A stretch of 64,000 nt of DNA from assembly GCA_034770075.1 (NCBI GenBank), contig CM068379.1, positions 41,237,130-41,301,129 of the forward strand, read 5' to 3'. Below are positions 1 to 11,696 of the stretch, in pieces. Made by a program: the position numbers and the translations under genes. This stretch comes from Aralia elata. Lineage: Eukaryota; Streptophyta; Magnoliopsida; Apiales; Araliaceae. Numbering within the stretch: the stretch's first letter is position 1; each line of letters opens with the position of its first letter. The notes under the pieces were generated by a model, which saw only the letters and a program-made list of their open reading frames with translations, searched no databases and was not told the origin of the DNA.

Positions 1-516
1 GAGTATTAAATATTTAATATGAGTTTGTTGTGCACACACAAGGCGAGTATTAAATATTTAAGATGTTGTTTTATCACATTTGATGCTTATTAAGGAAGTG
101 AACATTACTGCTTTGTTGTGCACACACAAGGGCGGTCTTTTTCTCTTCACATATATGGAAGTGCTAGGTTGGACTTAACTTAGATTATTTTAGTTCGGAT
201 GTGCACACACTTGACCATTATAATCTAAGAGGCAAAATACAAGGAATTACATAGTGATGTAATTGACAATAGTTGTCTACCTATTTATTTATATATAGTT
301 TGTTATGCACACACAAGGCTAAATACATTTGAAATGGGGTCCTTAATCTCACTAGCAAATCTTTAATTAGATTTGCCGAACTATATAATGAGGGTAATAT
401 AGTTTGATGAAAATAGTGAGAGATACCAATTTAAATAAAGACCTAATTTATTTTGATAATTAATTAAATGAATGAATGCTAAAATGTTGTCTATTTTCAC
501 ATGCAGAATTTAAAAA
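1..516 (+). other. copia leader, 3' portion, with TGTGCACACA repeats
   Basis: Non-coding leader upstream of gag. It carries four copies of a block centred on the palindrome TGTGCACA, usually TGTGCACACACAAGG, at about 27-45, 113-130, 199-213 and 303-318. The same four blocks recur in the leaders near 19823-20113 and 23388-23681, so the arrangement is a family trait. No open frame of note. Confidence 0.8.
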
Positions 517-3021
517 ATGTCAAACTCACTATCACTGCGTAGCATACTTGATGCTAACAAATTGATCGGACTGAATTACACGGACTGGTTAAGGAATCTG
601 AGAATTGTTCTCACTGCTGAAAAGATTTCTTATGTCCTAAATTCGCCAGTCCCTGCAAGTGTTGCAGAAACAGCCTCTGAGGAAGAGATTGCTACTTTCA
701 GAAAGTGGCAAGATGATGCAATCTTGGCTCAATGCATCATGCTCGCATCCATGAGTAACGAGCTTCAGCGTCAGCATGAAACTATGGATGCTCCTACTAT
801 ATTGCTGCACCTCAAAGAGTTGTATGGTGAGCAAAGTAGGACTGCTAGATATCAGATATCTAAGGAGCTCTTCCGATCTCGTATGACCGAGGGCACTGTT
901 GTTGAGACTCATGTGCTTAAGATGATCAATCTAATTGAATAACTTGGACAGCTTGGGTTCGTGATGGATGGGGAGTTAAGTCAAGATTTGATCTTGCAGT
1001 CACTCTCGGACACCTTCTCACAATTTGTTGTGAATTTTCACATGAATAAGTTGGACGTCGGCTTGCCTGAGTTACTTAACATATTGAAAACTGCTGAAGG
1101 TCACTTCTCATCCAACAAGAACCAAGTCTTACTAGTGGATAATTCTTCCAAGAAAAGGAAGAGGCCCAAGGTATCTTCTGAAAAGAAGAAAAACAAGAAG
1201 GCTAAGGGCAAGGCGAAGAGAAAGGATAAAAAGAAACCTGATCCAGATAGCAAAGGAATTTGCTACCATTACAATAAGTCGGGACACTGGAAGAGGAACT
1301 GCAAGGAGTATCTTGTGGACCAAAAAAAGCTTGGAGAAGCTTCGACTTCCGATCTAGGTTTGTTCATGATTGAAATTAATTTTTTTGAAAGTCAAAATTC
1401 TACTTGGGTATTGGATACCGGCTATAGTTCTCACATATGTAATAATATGCAGGGACTAAGTAGAAGTGGAAAGCTGAACAAGGATGAAGTCGTCCTACGA
1501 GTGGGAAATGGAGCAAAGGTTGCTGCATTAGCTGTAGGAACTTATCATTTAGCACTGCCTATGGGAAAGTTCATTAGTTTAAATAATTGTTATTATGTTC
1601 CGACACTCATTAGAAACATTATTTCAATTTCTGTATTGGATATGGATGGTTTTGATATTATAATAAAGAACAATAGTTGTTCTATTTATAATAAAAATGT
1701 TTTATATGGTGTTGGTAATTTACTGAATGGACTTTACATACTTGACTTGCATGAAAATATACTTCAAATTGAACAAACTAAGAAAAGAAAAGGAGATGAT
1801 GTTAATTATACCTTTATGTGGCACTATAGACTCGGTCATATCAATGAAACAAGATTATCCAAGTTGTATAAATATGGGTTTTTAGAGCTATCTGATTATG
1901 AATCATATCCAACTTGTGAACCTTGTCTCATGGGTAAGATGACTAAATCACCTTTTAGTGGAAAAGAAGAAAGAGTTACAGAGTTGTTAGCGTTGGTACA
2001 CACAGATGTATGTGGACTTATGACAACGAATGCACGAGGAGGGTATTCTTATTTTATTACTTTCACTGATGATCATTCTAGATTTGGGTATGTGTATTTA
2101 ATGAAATACAAATCTGAATCGTTTGAAAAGTTCAAAGAATTCAGAAATAAAGTAGAGAAACAAACTGGTAAGAGTATTAAAATTCTTCGATCGGATCGAG
2201 GAGGGGAATACTTGACCAATGAGTTTCTCAATTGTCTCAAAGAAAATGGTATAATCTCACAATGGACTCCACCAGGGACGCCACAGTTGAATGGTGTATC
2301 TGAAAGGAGAAATCGAACATTGTTGGACATGGTTCGTTCCATGATGAGTTTTACCGACCTTCTAGTATCCTTCTGGGGTTATGCCCTAGAATCGGCTGCA
2401 TACTTACTTAACAAGGTACCTACCAAATCCGTCCCAAAGACCCCATATGAGATATGGACAGGGAGGAAACCTAGTCTTAAGCATGTTAAGACTTGGGGTT
2501 ATCCAGCTTATGTCAAAAGGTTTGAGCATGATAAGCTGAAGATTAGATCCGACAAGTGTAGATTTGTGGGATATCCTAAAGAAAGTTTAGGATATTATTT
2601 CTATCATCCTACTGATCAAAAGGTGTTTGTAGCGAAACACGCTGCCTTCTTGGAAAAGGAGTTTATCCTTGAAGGGGTCAGTGGGAGTAAGATATATCTT
2701 GAAGAAGTTCAAGAACCACAAAATACTCCGGATCAAAGTCAGATACCTGACCAAGTAGAAGAACCTACTATACCACAACCTATTCGTAAATCTGGAAGAG
2801 TAATGAATATACCTGAGAGGTATGGATTCATCATAGAGGATGATGATGAGGTACGCATCATAGATGATGATGATCCATTGACTTACGAAGAGGCTATGAG
2901 TAGTGAAGACTCAGAGAAATGGATAGAAGCCATGAAATCTGAGATGGACTTCATGTATGAGAACCAAGTATGGACTTTGGTTACACCACCTGAGGGCATT
3001 AAGCCTATTGGGTGTAAATGA
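517..3021 (+). pseudogene. gag-pol: copia gag-protease-integrase reading frame, one internal stop
   Basis: One frame runs from ATG 517 to a TGA at 3019-3021, broken by a TAA at 940-942 where the sister copy at 24300 has a sense CAA. Residues 1-140 are a copia-type Gag. A lysine-rich stretch is followed by a CCHC zinc knuckle near residue 249 (nt 1261) in which the second Cys is replaced by Tyr. The protease has the active-site triplet DTG (nt 1414). A GAG-pre-integrase region (HYRLGH ... CEPCLMGK, nt 1815-1960) precedes the integrase core with its D-D-E residues at nt 2005, 2194 and 2302. The proteins would form the particle, mature it and insert the cDNA. The closing TGA replaces an expected Trp codon, so this frame once ran on into reverse transcriptase. 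Confidence 0.92.
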
Positions 3022-4434
3022 ATCTTTAAGAAAAAGACTGGAGCAGATGGCAAGGTAGAGACCTATAAGGCCCAACTGGTTACAAAGGTTTCAAATAAAG
3101 ACAAGGAGTTAACTATGATGAAACCTTCTCACCAGTAGCTATGCTCAATTCCATTTGGATTTTGCTTGCAATTGCAGCTTATTATGACTACGAGATCTGG
3201 CAAATGGACGTGAAAACGACCTTCCTCAATAGAAAGCTTGAGGAAAATGTATATATGATACAGCCAGAGGGTTTTGTTTCAACGGTTGGAACAAACCAAG
3301 TCTGTAAGCTACAACGATCCATTTATGGATTGAAGCAAGCTTCTCGTAGATGGTACATCCGTTTTGATGAGATAATCAAAAGGTTTGATTTTATCAAAAA
3401 TGAGGATGAACCATGTGTGTACAAGAAGGTTAGTGGGAGCGCTGTTTCATTCCTAGTATTATATGTTGATGATATATTACTGATAGGGAATGATGTTCCT
3501 ATGCTACAGTCGATCAAAATTTGGTTATCTAAACACTTCTCCATAAAGGACTTGGGTGAGGCATCCTATATTTTGGGGATAAAGATCTATAGAGATAGAT
3601 CTAAAAGGATGTTGGGATTGACCCAAGGAAAGTACATTGACTCGATGCTAAAGAATTTTAGCATGGAAGATTCCTAGAGAGGTCTCATGCCGATGAGCTT
3701 TGGAATACATCTCTCCAAGAAACAGGCCCCAAAGACACCTGAGGAGAGAGACCGGATGAGTAAGATTCCTTATGCTTCCGCAATAGGATCTATCATGTAC
3801 GGTATGATATGTACTAGACCAGATGTCGCTCATGCACTTAGTGTAACGAGCAGATATTAGTCGAATCCAGGAGAAGAGCACTGGAAGGCAGTAAAAAACA
3901 TCCTAAAGTACTTGAGAAGAACTAAAGATGTATTTCTTGTCTACGGTGGGTCTGAATTGAAACTAGAGGGCTATACAGACTCAAGTTTTCAAACGGACCA
4001 AGATGACAGTAAATCCGTTTCAGGGTATGTGTTTACCTTAAACGGTGGCGCGGTGAGTTGGAAGAGTTCCAAGCAGGAAACAGTTGCTGATTCAGTGACA
4101 GAGGCAGAGTACATTGCTGCAAGTGAAGCTGCAAAGGAAGCTGTTTGGATGAAGAAGTTCATAACTGAACTTGGAGTGGTTCCTAGCATTAGAGGAGCAG
4201 TACCTTTATTCTGTGACAACAACGGAGCTGTTGCGCAGGCTAAGGAACCCAGGTCTCATCAGAAATCCAAACACGTGTTGCGGCGGTTTCATTTGATTAT
4301 AGAGATCATTGAAAGAGGAGCGTGTGGACTCTCAAGACAACATTGCAGATCCATTTACTAAAGCTTTAACTCAACAGCAGTTTGATCATCACTTAGAGAA
4401 GATGGGTATTAGATACCAAGGCGATTGGCTTTAG
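3022..4434 (+). pseudogene. pol: copia reverse transcriptase-RNase H, frameshifted
   Basis: Continuation of the copia polyprotein. A one-base loss near 3088 and a nearby stop disrupt the frame; the readable block 3141-3677 has the copia RT signature, with the catalytic YVDD at 3462-3473 intact and the usual QMDVKTTFLN and GLKQASRRWY text. A TAG at 3675-3677 and another near 3858-3860 interrupt the link to RNase H. RNase H reads from about 3861 to 4320 (GYTDSSFQ, SKQ..VADS..EAEY, and the conserved CDNNGAV). A second frameshift near 4320 precedes the C-terminal tail, which ends with TAG at 4432-4434. At least five lesions make this copy inactive. Confidence 0.9.
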
Positions 4435-4448
4435 TGCAAGTGGGAGAT
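4435..4448 (+). other. polypurine tract of copia copy 1
   Basis: GTGCAAGTGGGAGAT lies between the end of pol and the TG that opens the 3' LTR. This purine-rich run is the expected plus-strand primer of reverse transcription. Confidence 0.8.
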
Positions 4449-6268
4449 TGAAAGTAGTATGCACATAAGCCAATCATATTTGATATGATGTAGCATATAC
4501 TTTGTAATCTTAATCATTTATTAATAAAAGAATTGATTTTCTCAAAAGGCATTTTATATTATCGACATGGTGCTGTTATAATAAATGTGATAAACCCATA
4601 GTTTTGAGCAATGCTTTTAGAATCATGATGGTGATCATGCTAATGAGGTCTAAATTCTAGATAACTCACAAACTAAAATTGTTCCTAATCGTTAGATTAC
4701 TAAATTGGGGATTAGTGAATCCGGATAGATTAGTACATACGTTGCTTGCTCTTAAGAAGAGGATGATTGATCTCATAATCATTTGTGTGGAGACACTAAA
4801 GCAAGTATGTAGGTGCTTATTAGAGAATAAGTTCACTGAACGTGGCTCGCTAAGGAATACCTAATGGAGTTTTACTCGTCTGTCAATAGGAATTCCTCTA
4901 GTGATAGTAGTACAAGTGATCCTTGGACTTGAGATCATCATAGTATCTTGTGTATGATGAGTTATACTTTGACATTTCCCTTAAGACCTTTGGGGTATAT
5001 CAAAGGGTATGATTGGGTATAATAAGTTGTACATGGAGATAGGTGAATGATCAACAAAGAATCTACCACGTCTAGTAAAAGATGTGAATGTCCTTTGTGA
5101 TTCGATAAATGACAACTCAGTAGTCCTTTGCCAAGGCAGAATGAAATTAGAAAGGAGTTTCTAATTTGCATTAATCAGAGTTGTGCATTTGGGAATCGAA
5201 ATACATATAATTAAATAAAATAAGACTTGACAGTAAATCCATGTCTTATATTTAATTGGGACATTGTATGGTAGAAGGATTGAATTGTACAGTAACTATT
5301 TACTCAAAGGTTCTTTTGTGATTGATGTTGAAATCTATATTATCTGGAAAGTCGTTGATCGCTAAGGGGGTTTACCCTTATTGTAGAATAAATATTATTT
5401 ATTTAAATAAATTAAATAGTTTAATTTATTTATTTAAATAAAATTAGAATTGTTCTAATTGATTTATTCACAGCCGGTTTAATATGGAGAACCTAAAGGG
5501 TCACACCGCAAAACAAAAATATTTATTTAAGAAGTAAATGGCATAATTGTAATAATAAGTTAAGTGTATTTAATTTAGTCTATGGGGATATAATAAATTA
5601 AATAGCTTAATATTTATTATTTAATATTTTGGAAATATTAAATATAAATTAATAAGAGGAGTCTTATTATTATTATTACTATTACTATTATTTAATTCCT
5701 AATAGGGATTGAGAATTAATTAATAGAAGTACTCTCCCATGAATTCCTAATTGGATTAGGAGCATAATTAATTAAACGAGTTTAATTATAATAGAAACCC
5801 TAATCCTAAATAGTTTAGGGAAGGGTTATTCCTACATCTATAAATAAGAGGAGTCTTATCATAGATTGGGGTCACACACTCTTGCATTAGATTGTGGAGA
5901 GTACTTACAATTTCTATAGAGATAGAAACTAGGGTTTTGCCAAATACCCAACTTCTTGAATACTTGTTCTTCCTTGGTGGATCACCTCTAGAGGTCAAAC
6001 ACTTGGGTGGCTAACGTTGATCAAAGGAAGGAATCACACCGTAGCATTCGAGGAGAACACGAAGGACTAGGAGTTGAACTTGTACCCGAGGAAGCTTTGT
6101 TCTATGAGGGTATAATTCTTATTCTCTTTCTCTTTCGTTTATATCGTTAATTGAGCACATTGATCGATCATGGTGATGGTTTGTATAAAATTTTAAAATC
6201 CGTTTTATCGCGCTTCCGCTCTATATATGTAATTTGATTGCATGCTCGCGTTATATACAAACCTTACA
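4449..6268 (+). repeat. copia 3' LTR (LTR1, 1820 bp)
   Basis: Starts TGAAAGTAGT and ends CCTTACA, matching LTR2 (16861-18671) almost base for base, and LTR3/LTR4 (20670-22172, 24722-25699) less closely. It contains AT-rich runs, a TATA box and a TTCTCTTTCTCTTTCG tract near its 3' end. A 61-codon open frame at 4679-4864 is shared with LTR2 only because the DNA is so similar; I do not regard it as a gene. Confidence 0.93.
5839..5846 (+). promoter_or_regulatory. TATA box of copia LTR1
   Basis: TATAAATA, kept in all four plus-strand copies of this LTR (5839, 18250, 21743, 25270), about 425 bp before the LTR end. Likely core promoter of the element. Confidence 0.65.
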
Positions 6269-8025
6269 GTTCCTCCATACTATCTTAACAGAAGGTATTA
6301 CTTTATTTCGTAAAACTCGCTCTTTCCTATCAATAATTTGAATAGGAATTTCCTCGTAAGTTAAATATTTTTCAAACTGAATGGGTTCATACTCTATAAC
6401 ATGCTTGTAATCCTGCTTGTAAGATCGTAAAACTGACACATGGAACACGTTATGTACATGCTCCAACTCCGAAGGTAAAGCTATTTCATAAGTTGCCTCA
6501 CCTACTCGCTCAATACTTCAAAGGGCCTATAAACATCGGGCTTAGTTTTCCCTTCTTTCCAAATCTCATCTTCCCCTTCTAGGGAGATATTTTCAGAAAC
6601 ACATAAGAACCGGCGTCAAATTTACGCTGCTGCCAATGTTGATCAGCATATTTCTTCTGTCGATCTTGAGCCGACACTAATCTTGCTCGCATTGTTTTGA
6701 CAATATCTGCAGTTTGTTGTACCAATTCTGGTCCTAGCAATCGTCGTTCCCCTACTTCATCCCAGCACAGTGGGGTACTGCACTTTCTTCCATACAGAGC
6801 TTTATAAGGTGGCATACCGATGCTTGCGTAGTAACTGTTGTTGTACGCAAACTCCACCAATGGTAGATGGTCATCCCAACTTCCTTTGAAATCCATAACG
6901 CACGCTCTCAGCATGTCTTCTAGGGTTTAAATTGTCCTTTCACTCTGCCCATCTGTCTGGGGATGATATGCAGTGCTCAACCTCAGTTGTGTTCCCATGT
7001 GTTCTTGGAGGCTTTTCCAGAAATTCACTGTGAACCGTGGATCACGATCTGATACAATGGATACTGGCACACCATATCTGGAGATGATTTCTTTGATGTA
7101 GAGTTTTGCCAATTGATCCAAGTTAAATTTGATCTTGATCGGTAAAAAGTGCTCTGACTTAGTTAATCGATCAATTATCACCCATACTGCATCATAACCC
7201 TTCTGTGTAGTTGGAAGCCCTACTACGAAGTCCATCGTAATATGCTCCCACTTCTATTCTGGTATTTCCAAAGGTTGAAGTAACCCGCTCGGTTTTTGAT
7301 GTTCTGCCTTAACTCTTTGGCATGTTAAGCATCTGCTAACGCACTCTGCGACCTCTCTCTTCATATTAGGCCACCAATAATGTTGACGTAGATCCTGATA
7401 CATTTTTGTGCTTCTCGGCTGAACTGAGTAACTTGAACTATGAGCTTCAAGCAAAATTTCTTCTTTTAACTCGGGTACCGCTAGCACCCAAATTCTCCCT
7501 TCAAATCTCAACAGTCCCTCACCATCCATCCTTAACTTAAGCTTCTCCCCATCTGAAATTCTCTTTTTTGTCTTTCCACATTCTTCATCACTGCTTTGTG
7601 CTTCTTTTATTTTATCCAATAGAGTCGAATGAGCCTCCATTACGAACAATTTCTCATTTGACTCCTTTGGACTCTTTATTTCGAGTTCCAATCTCGCCAT
7701 TTCCTTGATTAACTCTTCTTGAGCTGTTAACATTGCCAACTTTTCGCTTCCCTTCCTACTCAATGCATCTGCAACCATGTTAGCTTTTCCCAGATGATAT
7801 AAGATTTGGCAATCGTAATCCTTAATCAGTTCCAACCACCTCCTCTGCCGCATGTTCAACTCTTTCTGAGTGAAAATATACTTTAGACTTTTATGGTCCG
7901 TGTATATTTCACACTTTACACCATATAAATAGCGCCTCCATATCTTTAGGGTAAATACTACTGCTGCCAATTCCAGGTCGTGGGTAGGATAACCCTTTTC
8001 ATAATCCTTCAGCTGCCGTGATGCG
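6269..8025 (-). pseudogene. pol: chromovirus (Ty3/gypsy) pol: RNase H end, integrase, C-terminal tail
   Basis: Read on the minus strand, this continues the polyprotein begun at 16860 once the 8026-15330 insertion is removed. From 8025 down: RNase H end (YTDHKSLKYIFTQKELN, 7900-7850), linker, a degraded HHCC zinc region (CLTCQRVKAEH), the integrase core with VIIDRLTKSEHF, SDRDPRF and GQSERTI (7235-6930), then the tail HVHNVFHVSVLR and the IQIIDRKERVLRNK block (6450-6290). This order is that of Del/Tekay-type plant chromoviruses. Stops near 7253 and 6926 and others cut the frame. The gene ends at 6269, where copia copy 1 inserted into the conserved WRNH region; the rest lies outside the window. 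Confidence 0.9.
8021..8025. repeat. target-site duplication ATGCG, left
   Basis: ATGCG directly before the TG of the left LTR; repeated at 15331-15335 directly after the right LTR. Removing the element and one copy restores continuity of the chromovirus RNase H text. Confidence 0.95.
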
Positions 8026-8618
8026 TGATGAGTGTGTTTTATATACACAAATTGGGTACTTTTAGCCTTAATAATTTTTAAGTCTTTAGCTATTTCGTTT
8101 GATTTTATGTGTTTTCATCTTATTGTTGTATAATGTAGTTTTGTATTACTTTTATATGTATTTATATGCTTTTATGTGTTTTTACGTTGTTTTGTAGGTA
8201 TTGAAATAAAAGCCCTTAGGATCAATGCGTTTTCGGCTTGAATCTAGCATTCCCGCTGCTTGTTTCTCAATTTCACCCATGTTCCAATCCGAATCTCTCA
8301 AAACTCAATGAACAAAAGTTGTAGATTTTGATCTTAGCTTTCCAGAACATTCGGAATCATCCAATTTGAAGTTCGTATGAGAGAGTTATGCTCATTTTAC
8401 CGTCGGATTTTGCATGCATTTTACGCAGCAGTTTCTTCGAGCTCCATTTGACCCTTGATCCAGTCCGTATCTCGACGAGCTCCAGTTAGGGAAGATGTAG
8501 AGATACTTCTTAGCTTTCCATAGCCTACTTAATCGCCTTAATCCGAGTTCGGACGAAGAAGTTATGACCATTTTTCCAACAGACGTCAGAGCTGGAAAAC
8601 AGTGCAGAAGCAGCGCCC

Positions 8619-8787
8619 GGCGCAGCTGCGCCCCTTCCTAGTACAAATTCGGCGCAGCTGCGCCCTTATGCAGAAAACATAGATTTAGGGCGGCGCAGCT
8701 GCGCCCGGACGCAAGCCAAAGGCGGCGCAGCTGCGCCCGGCATCCAGGGAGTTCAGTATTCAGTGCATCCAAGCGCGCAGCTGCGCC
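8619..8787. repeat. array of five GC palindromes, left LTR
   Basis: GGCGCAGCTGCGCC at 8619-8632, 8651-8664, 8692-8705 and 8724-8737, plus a shorter unit at 8775-8786. The 20-40-bp spacers are unrelated to each other. The array sits 80-245 bp before the TATA box, unlike most other arrays in this window, which appear to lie in transcribed leader or R/U5 sequence. Confidence 0.95.
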
Positions 8788-8864
8788 GGATTCGCCAGAT
8801 TTCGCGATTTCAGCTCATTTTTGGTCTAAATTGGTGGGCTAAGCTAGGTTTTTGCTTAAGGAAC

Positions 8865-8872
8865 TATAAATA
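8865..8872 (+). promoter_or_regulatory. TATA box, Athila-like 5' LTR
   Basis: TATAAATA followed by a purine/pyrimidine-mixed leader; identical copy at 13805-13812 in the 3' LTR. Probable core promoter. Confidence 0.6.
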
Positions 8873-10383
8873 CATTATGTAGCCTCCATTTTTATGAGAC
8901 CTAGACCCTAGAAATCAGATTCAAGAGAGGGGGGAGCTACCAAATTCATCACCAAGGAGGGCCAAAGTGCTACAAATCAAGCTATATCAAGCAAAGGCCA
9001 ATGAGCTAAAGCATCAAGGATTGCAAAATCAAGGAGGAAAAGCTAGATATCATCTTCAACCCAACAATCAACATCTGAATATCCATCAAAAGTGGTTTTA
9101 TCTCTAATTTCCCTTCTAATTTGTAATCCAACATGATGTATAAATTGAATATGATGTTATTTGTAGCTACCATGAACTAGATTTTTATTCTAAGATTTCA
9201 ATGGAACCCAACACCTAGTTTGAATCAAATTATCTCTCTTTGATGTTAGTTATCATTTTAGAATTGGATATCATAATTTGCGCTTCATGTATTAATTATC
9301 TTGATCATCAATTACCATGATAATTTATATGGAATTGAGAAAGGAAATTTAAATTGAGATCTGATTATGCTAGCATATGTTCATAATTTTTACATTCCTC
9401 GTGAAGTTATGATTCGTGCTTAGGATAGAGATATACCGAAGCACTATATGTGGCCAATTGAGAACTTATGCTTCAACTTTTTTGATTGTAATTCACATAG
9501 AGATATAGTGCGTTAGTCATCTAGGGTGTTCACATTCATTCTATCAATTGTGGATTTAATGTGATACGAATATGGTGCATCGAGAGATGGCCATATTTTA
9601 CATTCGTGTTCTCGACCAACATTCTAACGTAATAATTTGCGAATTGAATGTCTAGCATGATTTATGCTGAAAGTATAATTGATTGATCACCTATATGAAA
9701 TTGAAAAGTGGATTATAGTGTTGAGACTTAGTTTTGATATCATACGAAAGTTAGAGATTTTTGTGGGTGATGTATGAGATTATGTGGCGTGTGTCTTATT
9801 CATTGTCTTCAAGAATGGATGACTTGCTAGTATTTGGGATAGAGATATACCTAAATGCCGTGTGTAACCATTATGAGATTACAAACTTAATGACTCCCTA
9901 CACGGAGGTTCATTCGTTTGATGGGTAGATTGACTAAGATTATGTGGCGTGTGTCTTGTTGATTATTCATGGAATTGAATGGATTGTTGGCATGTGGGAT
10001 AAACATATACCTATGTGTCGTGTATGGGTGATTTTCATATGACCATACACTAAGGCTTATGAATAAGGTGAATTTCTCGGTTAACAATTCTTGTGTATTA
10101 ACTAGTTGAAAAAGAGAGAGTTAAGAGATTTAAATGAATTGTAATCTTAGACTTGTTAATATTTGATTTCATTATCTTAATGTTTTATTTGTTATCTTCG
10201 TTATTGCAAAACAAAAGAAATAATTATCGTTTGTTTAAATGAGATTGAAATGATAAAAGGTTAATACTTGGTAAACATTAGAAACAATTCCTCGTGGGAT
10301 CGATACTTTACTTACTCTTTATTACTTGTTGACCGCGTATACTTGCGCGTATTTATCGGTTGCGAAATCGACCAACAAGTTTT

Positions 10384-10401
10384 TGGCGCCGTTGCCGGGG
10401 A
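10384..10401 (+). promoter_or_regulatory. primer binding site for tRNA-Asp
   Basis: TGGCGCCGTTGCCGGGGA, six bases after the LTR end, complementary to the 3' end of plant tRNA-Asp. This primer choice is characteristic of Athila and related plant Ty3/gypsy elements. Confidence 0.9.
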
Positions 10402-10526
10402 ATTGTTTTTCTTGTGTTTTTCCGATATTAATTATAATCAAATTGGTCTTAATTTAAACTTGTATATAAATTTATTTTTTGCTTTAGTTTAACACTTTTT
10501 ATGCTTTCTTCTTTGCGAGGCACACC

Positions 10527-11696
10527 ATGGATGGCTATAGTGATCAATGGTCGTACACAAATATGACTCAACTAAAAGAGACGGGATTTGATGGACTTAA
10601 TGCATTTGCTTCAATTTCAGCACAAATTAAGATACTTGAAAGGAAGTTGGATGCTTTTGAAGCAAAAAGCACTCAAAATAGATCAATGACTTGTGGTTAT
10701 TATACTGACAATCATCCGAGTCATCAATGCACTGTCAATTTTGAACCGGTACATTATGGTGGTGATTTCCCCAACAGCTATGCTTATACTGATTATCACC
10801 AAGATTGGGGGTATCACCCGGATTTTTCATGGAGCTATAACTATGAAGATCAATACTATGCTCCAAATCCAACGTACACACCGGAATTCTCATGCCCACC
10901 TGCATTGTCAGCACAAATTGATACACTTTCGAGGAGGTTGGATATTGGCATGGATAAGGTTTTGAAACTCCACGAAGATTTTAATATGAGGAAGGAAGCA
11001 TTATCCAAACAAATTACAAATCTGATGGAACTAATCATCAATACCTCATCCAATAGTCCGCAATACATGGATTTTGAGACTGACGGCGAGCCCGAGCCAA
11101 ATATACAACTAGATGCGCCACAAGATGTCGACAAAGCAGAGACAAGTGGGGCTATGGAAGATGAGGCCACCGAGGATCTAGCTATAAGTGCTAACGAAGA
11201 TGAGTCGATTGTATTAGTGCCCCAAGTGCCTTCGTCGGCAAAATTCAAGAATCCAGTTAGTTTTGCAAAACCATGCCCAATTGGTAGTCATGTCGTCGGC
11301 AAAGCTCCTTTTGACATGAGAGCTAACATAAACTTGGAACAATGATGGGCCGAGGAAAAGAAGAAAGAAGAAGAGCCCGTTGTGCTTATCAAGCCCCAAT
11401 GCCCCAATCTTATCATAGACACAACGGAAGAGGAAGCACCTAGTTTGTCAACATTCGCAATTGGGCACTTATCTAAAGAGATCAAACTAGGTGATCTTGA
11501 TATAATGACTCCTACTAAAGCGAAACCCTCAAATGCTCCATCACTACCAATGGATGAAGCGGGCGAGGAAAGCTTCTTTGTGCCATTAATTAAAATCAAG
11601 TTTGGGGGTCACCAACCAGGCATGCATACCATGCAAATCAAAGAAAGAACAGCGAGGCAGCATGCAATGGTCAATTTTGCGATTGAGCCGGATTGA
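10527..11696 (+). pseudogene. gag-like protein of the non-autonomous Athila-like element
   Basis: A 390-codon frame opening at the ATG of CACCATGG, a good initiation context, and ending in TGA at 11694-11696, with one in-frame TGA at 11343-11345. Visible parts: a heptad-like helix near residues 22-55; a cysteine-histidine motif CGYYTDNHPSHQC near residue 56 that resembles a Gag zinc knuckle; a Tyr-rich, Pro-containing stretch to about residue 130; a second predicted coiled coil (residues 128-170); then a long acidic tail. No enzyme motif is present. A particle-forming or RNA-binding role is inferred from the knuckle and position only. The stop may have arisen from CGA by one C-to-T step, and readthrough cannot be excluded. 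Confidence 0.7.

Larger units (their letters stand above)
1..6268 (+). mobile_element. Ty1/copia retrotransposon, 3' part (copia copy 1)
   Basis: The window opens inside the untranslated leader of a Ty1/copia element; the same leader text recurs at 19800 and 23360, where it lies between a tRNA-Met primer site and gag. Order seen: leader end (1-516), gag-protease-integrase (517-3021), reverse transcriptase-RNase H (3022-4434), polypurine tract (4435-4448), 3' LTR (4449-6268). Integrase before reverse transcriptase defines copia. The 5' LTR lies left of the window. The right flank (6269 on) is a minus-strand chromovirus pol gene, so this copy inserted into an older element; the expected 5-bp duplication GTTCC at 6269-6273 cannot be checked because the left flank is missing. 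Confidence 0.93.
8026..10377 (+). repeat. 5' LTR of the Athila-like element (2352 bp)
   Basis: TGATGAGTGT ... CGACCAACA. Holds a short inverted repeat at its very start (TGTGT/ACACA, 8032-8048), five GGCGCAGCTGCGCC-type palindromes (8619-8787), a TATA box at 8865, and degenerate internal repeats around 9420-10040 built on the phrase 'GGGATAGAGATATACC'. Nearly identical to 12967-15330. I see no gene in it. Confidence 0.95.

Noticed and set aside
4679..4864. 61-codon frame repeated at 17090-17275
   Set aside because: Conserved only because LTR1 and LTR2 are near identical; it is disrupted in LTR3 and has no domain.
9420..10090. Tandem gene-like repeats in the Athila-like LTR (repeated 'GGATAGAGATATACC' phrase)
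   Set aside because: Degenerate LTR-internal duplication without open frames; not a satellite array.
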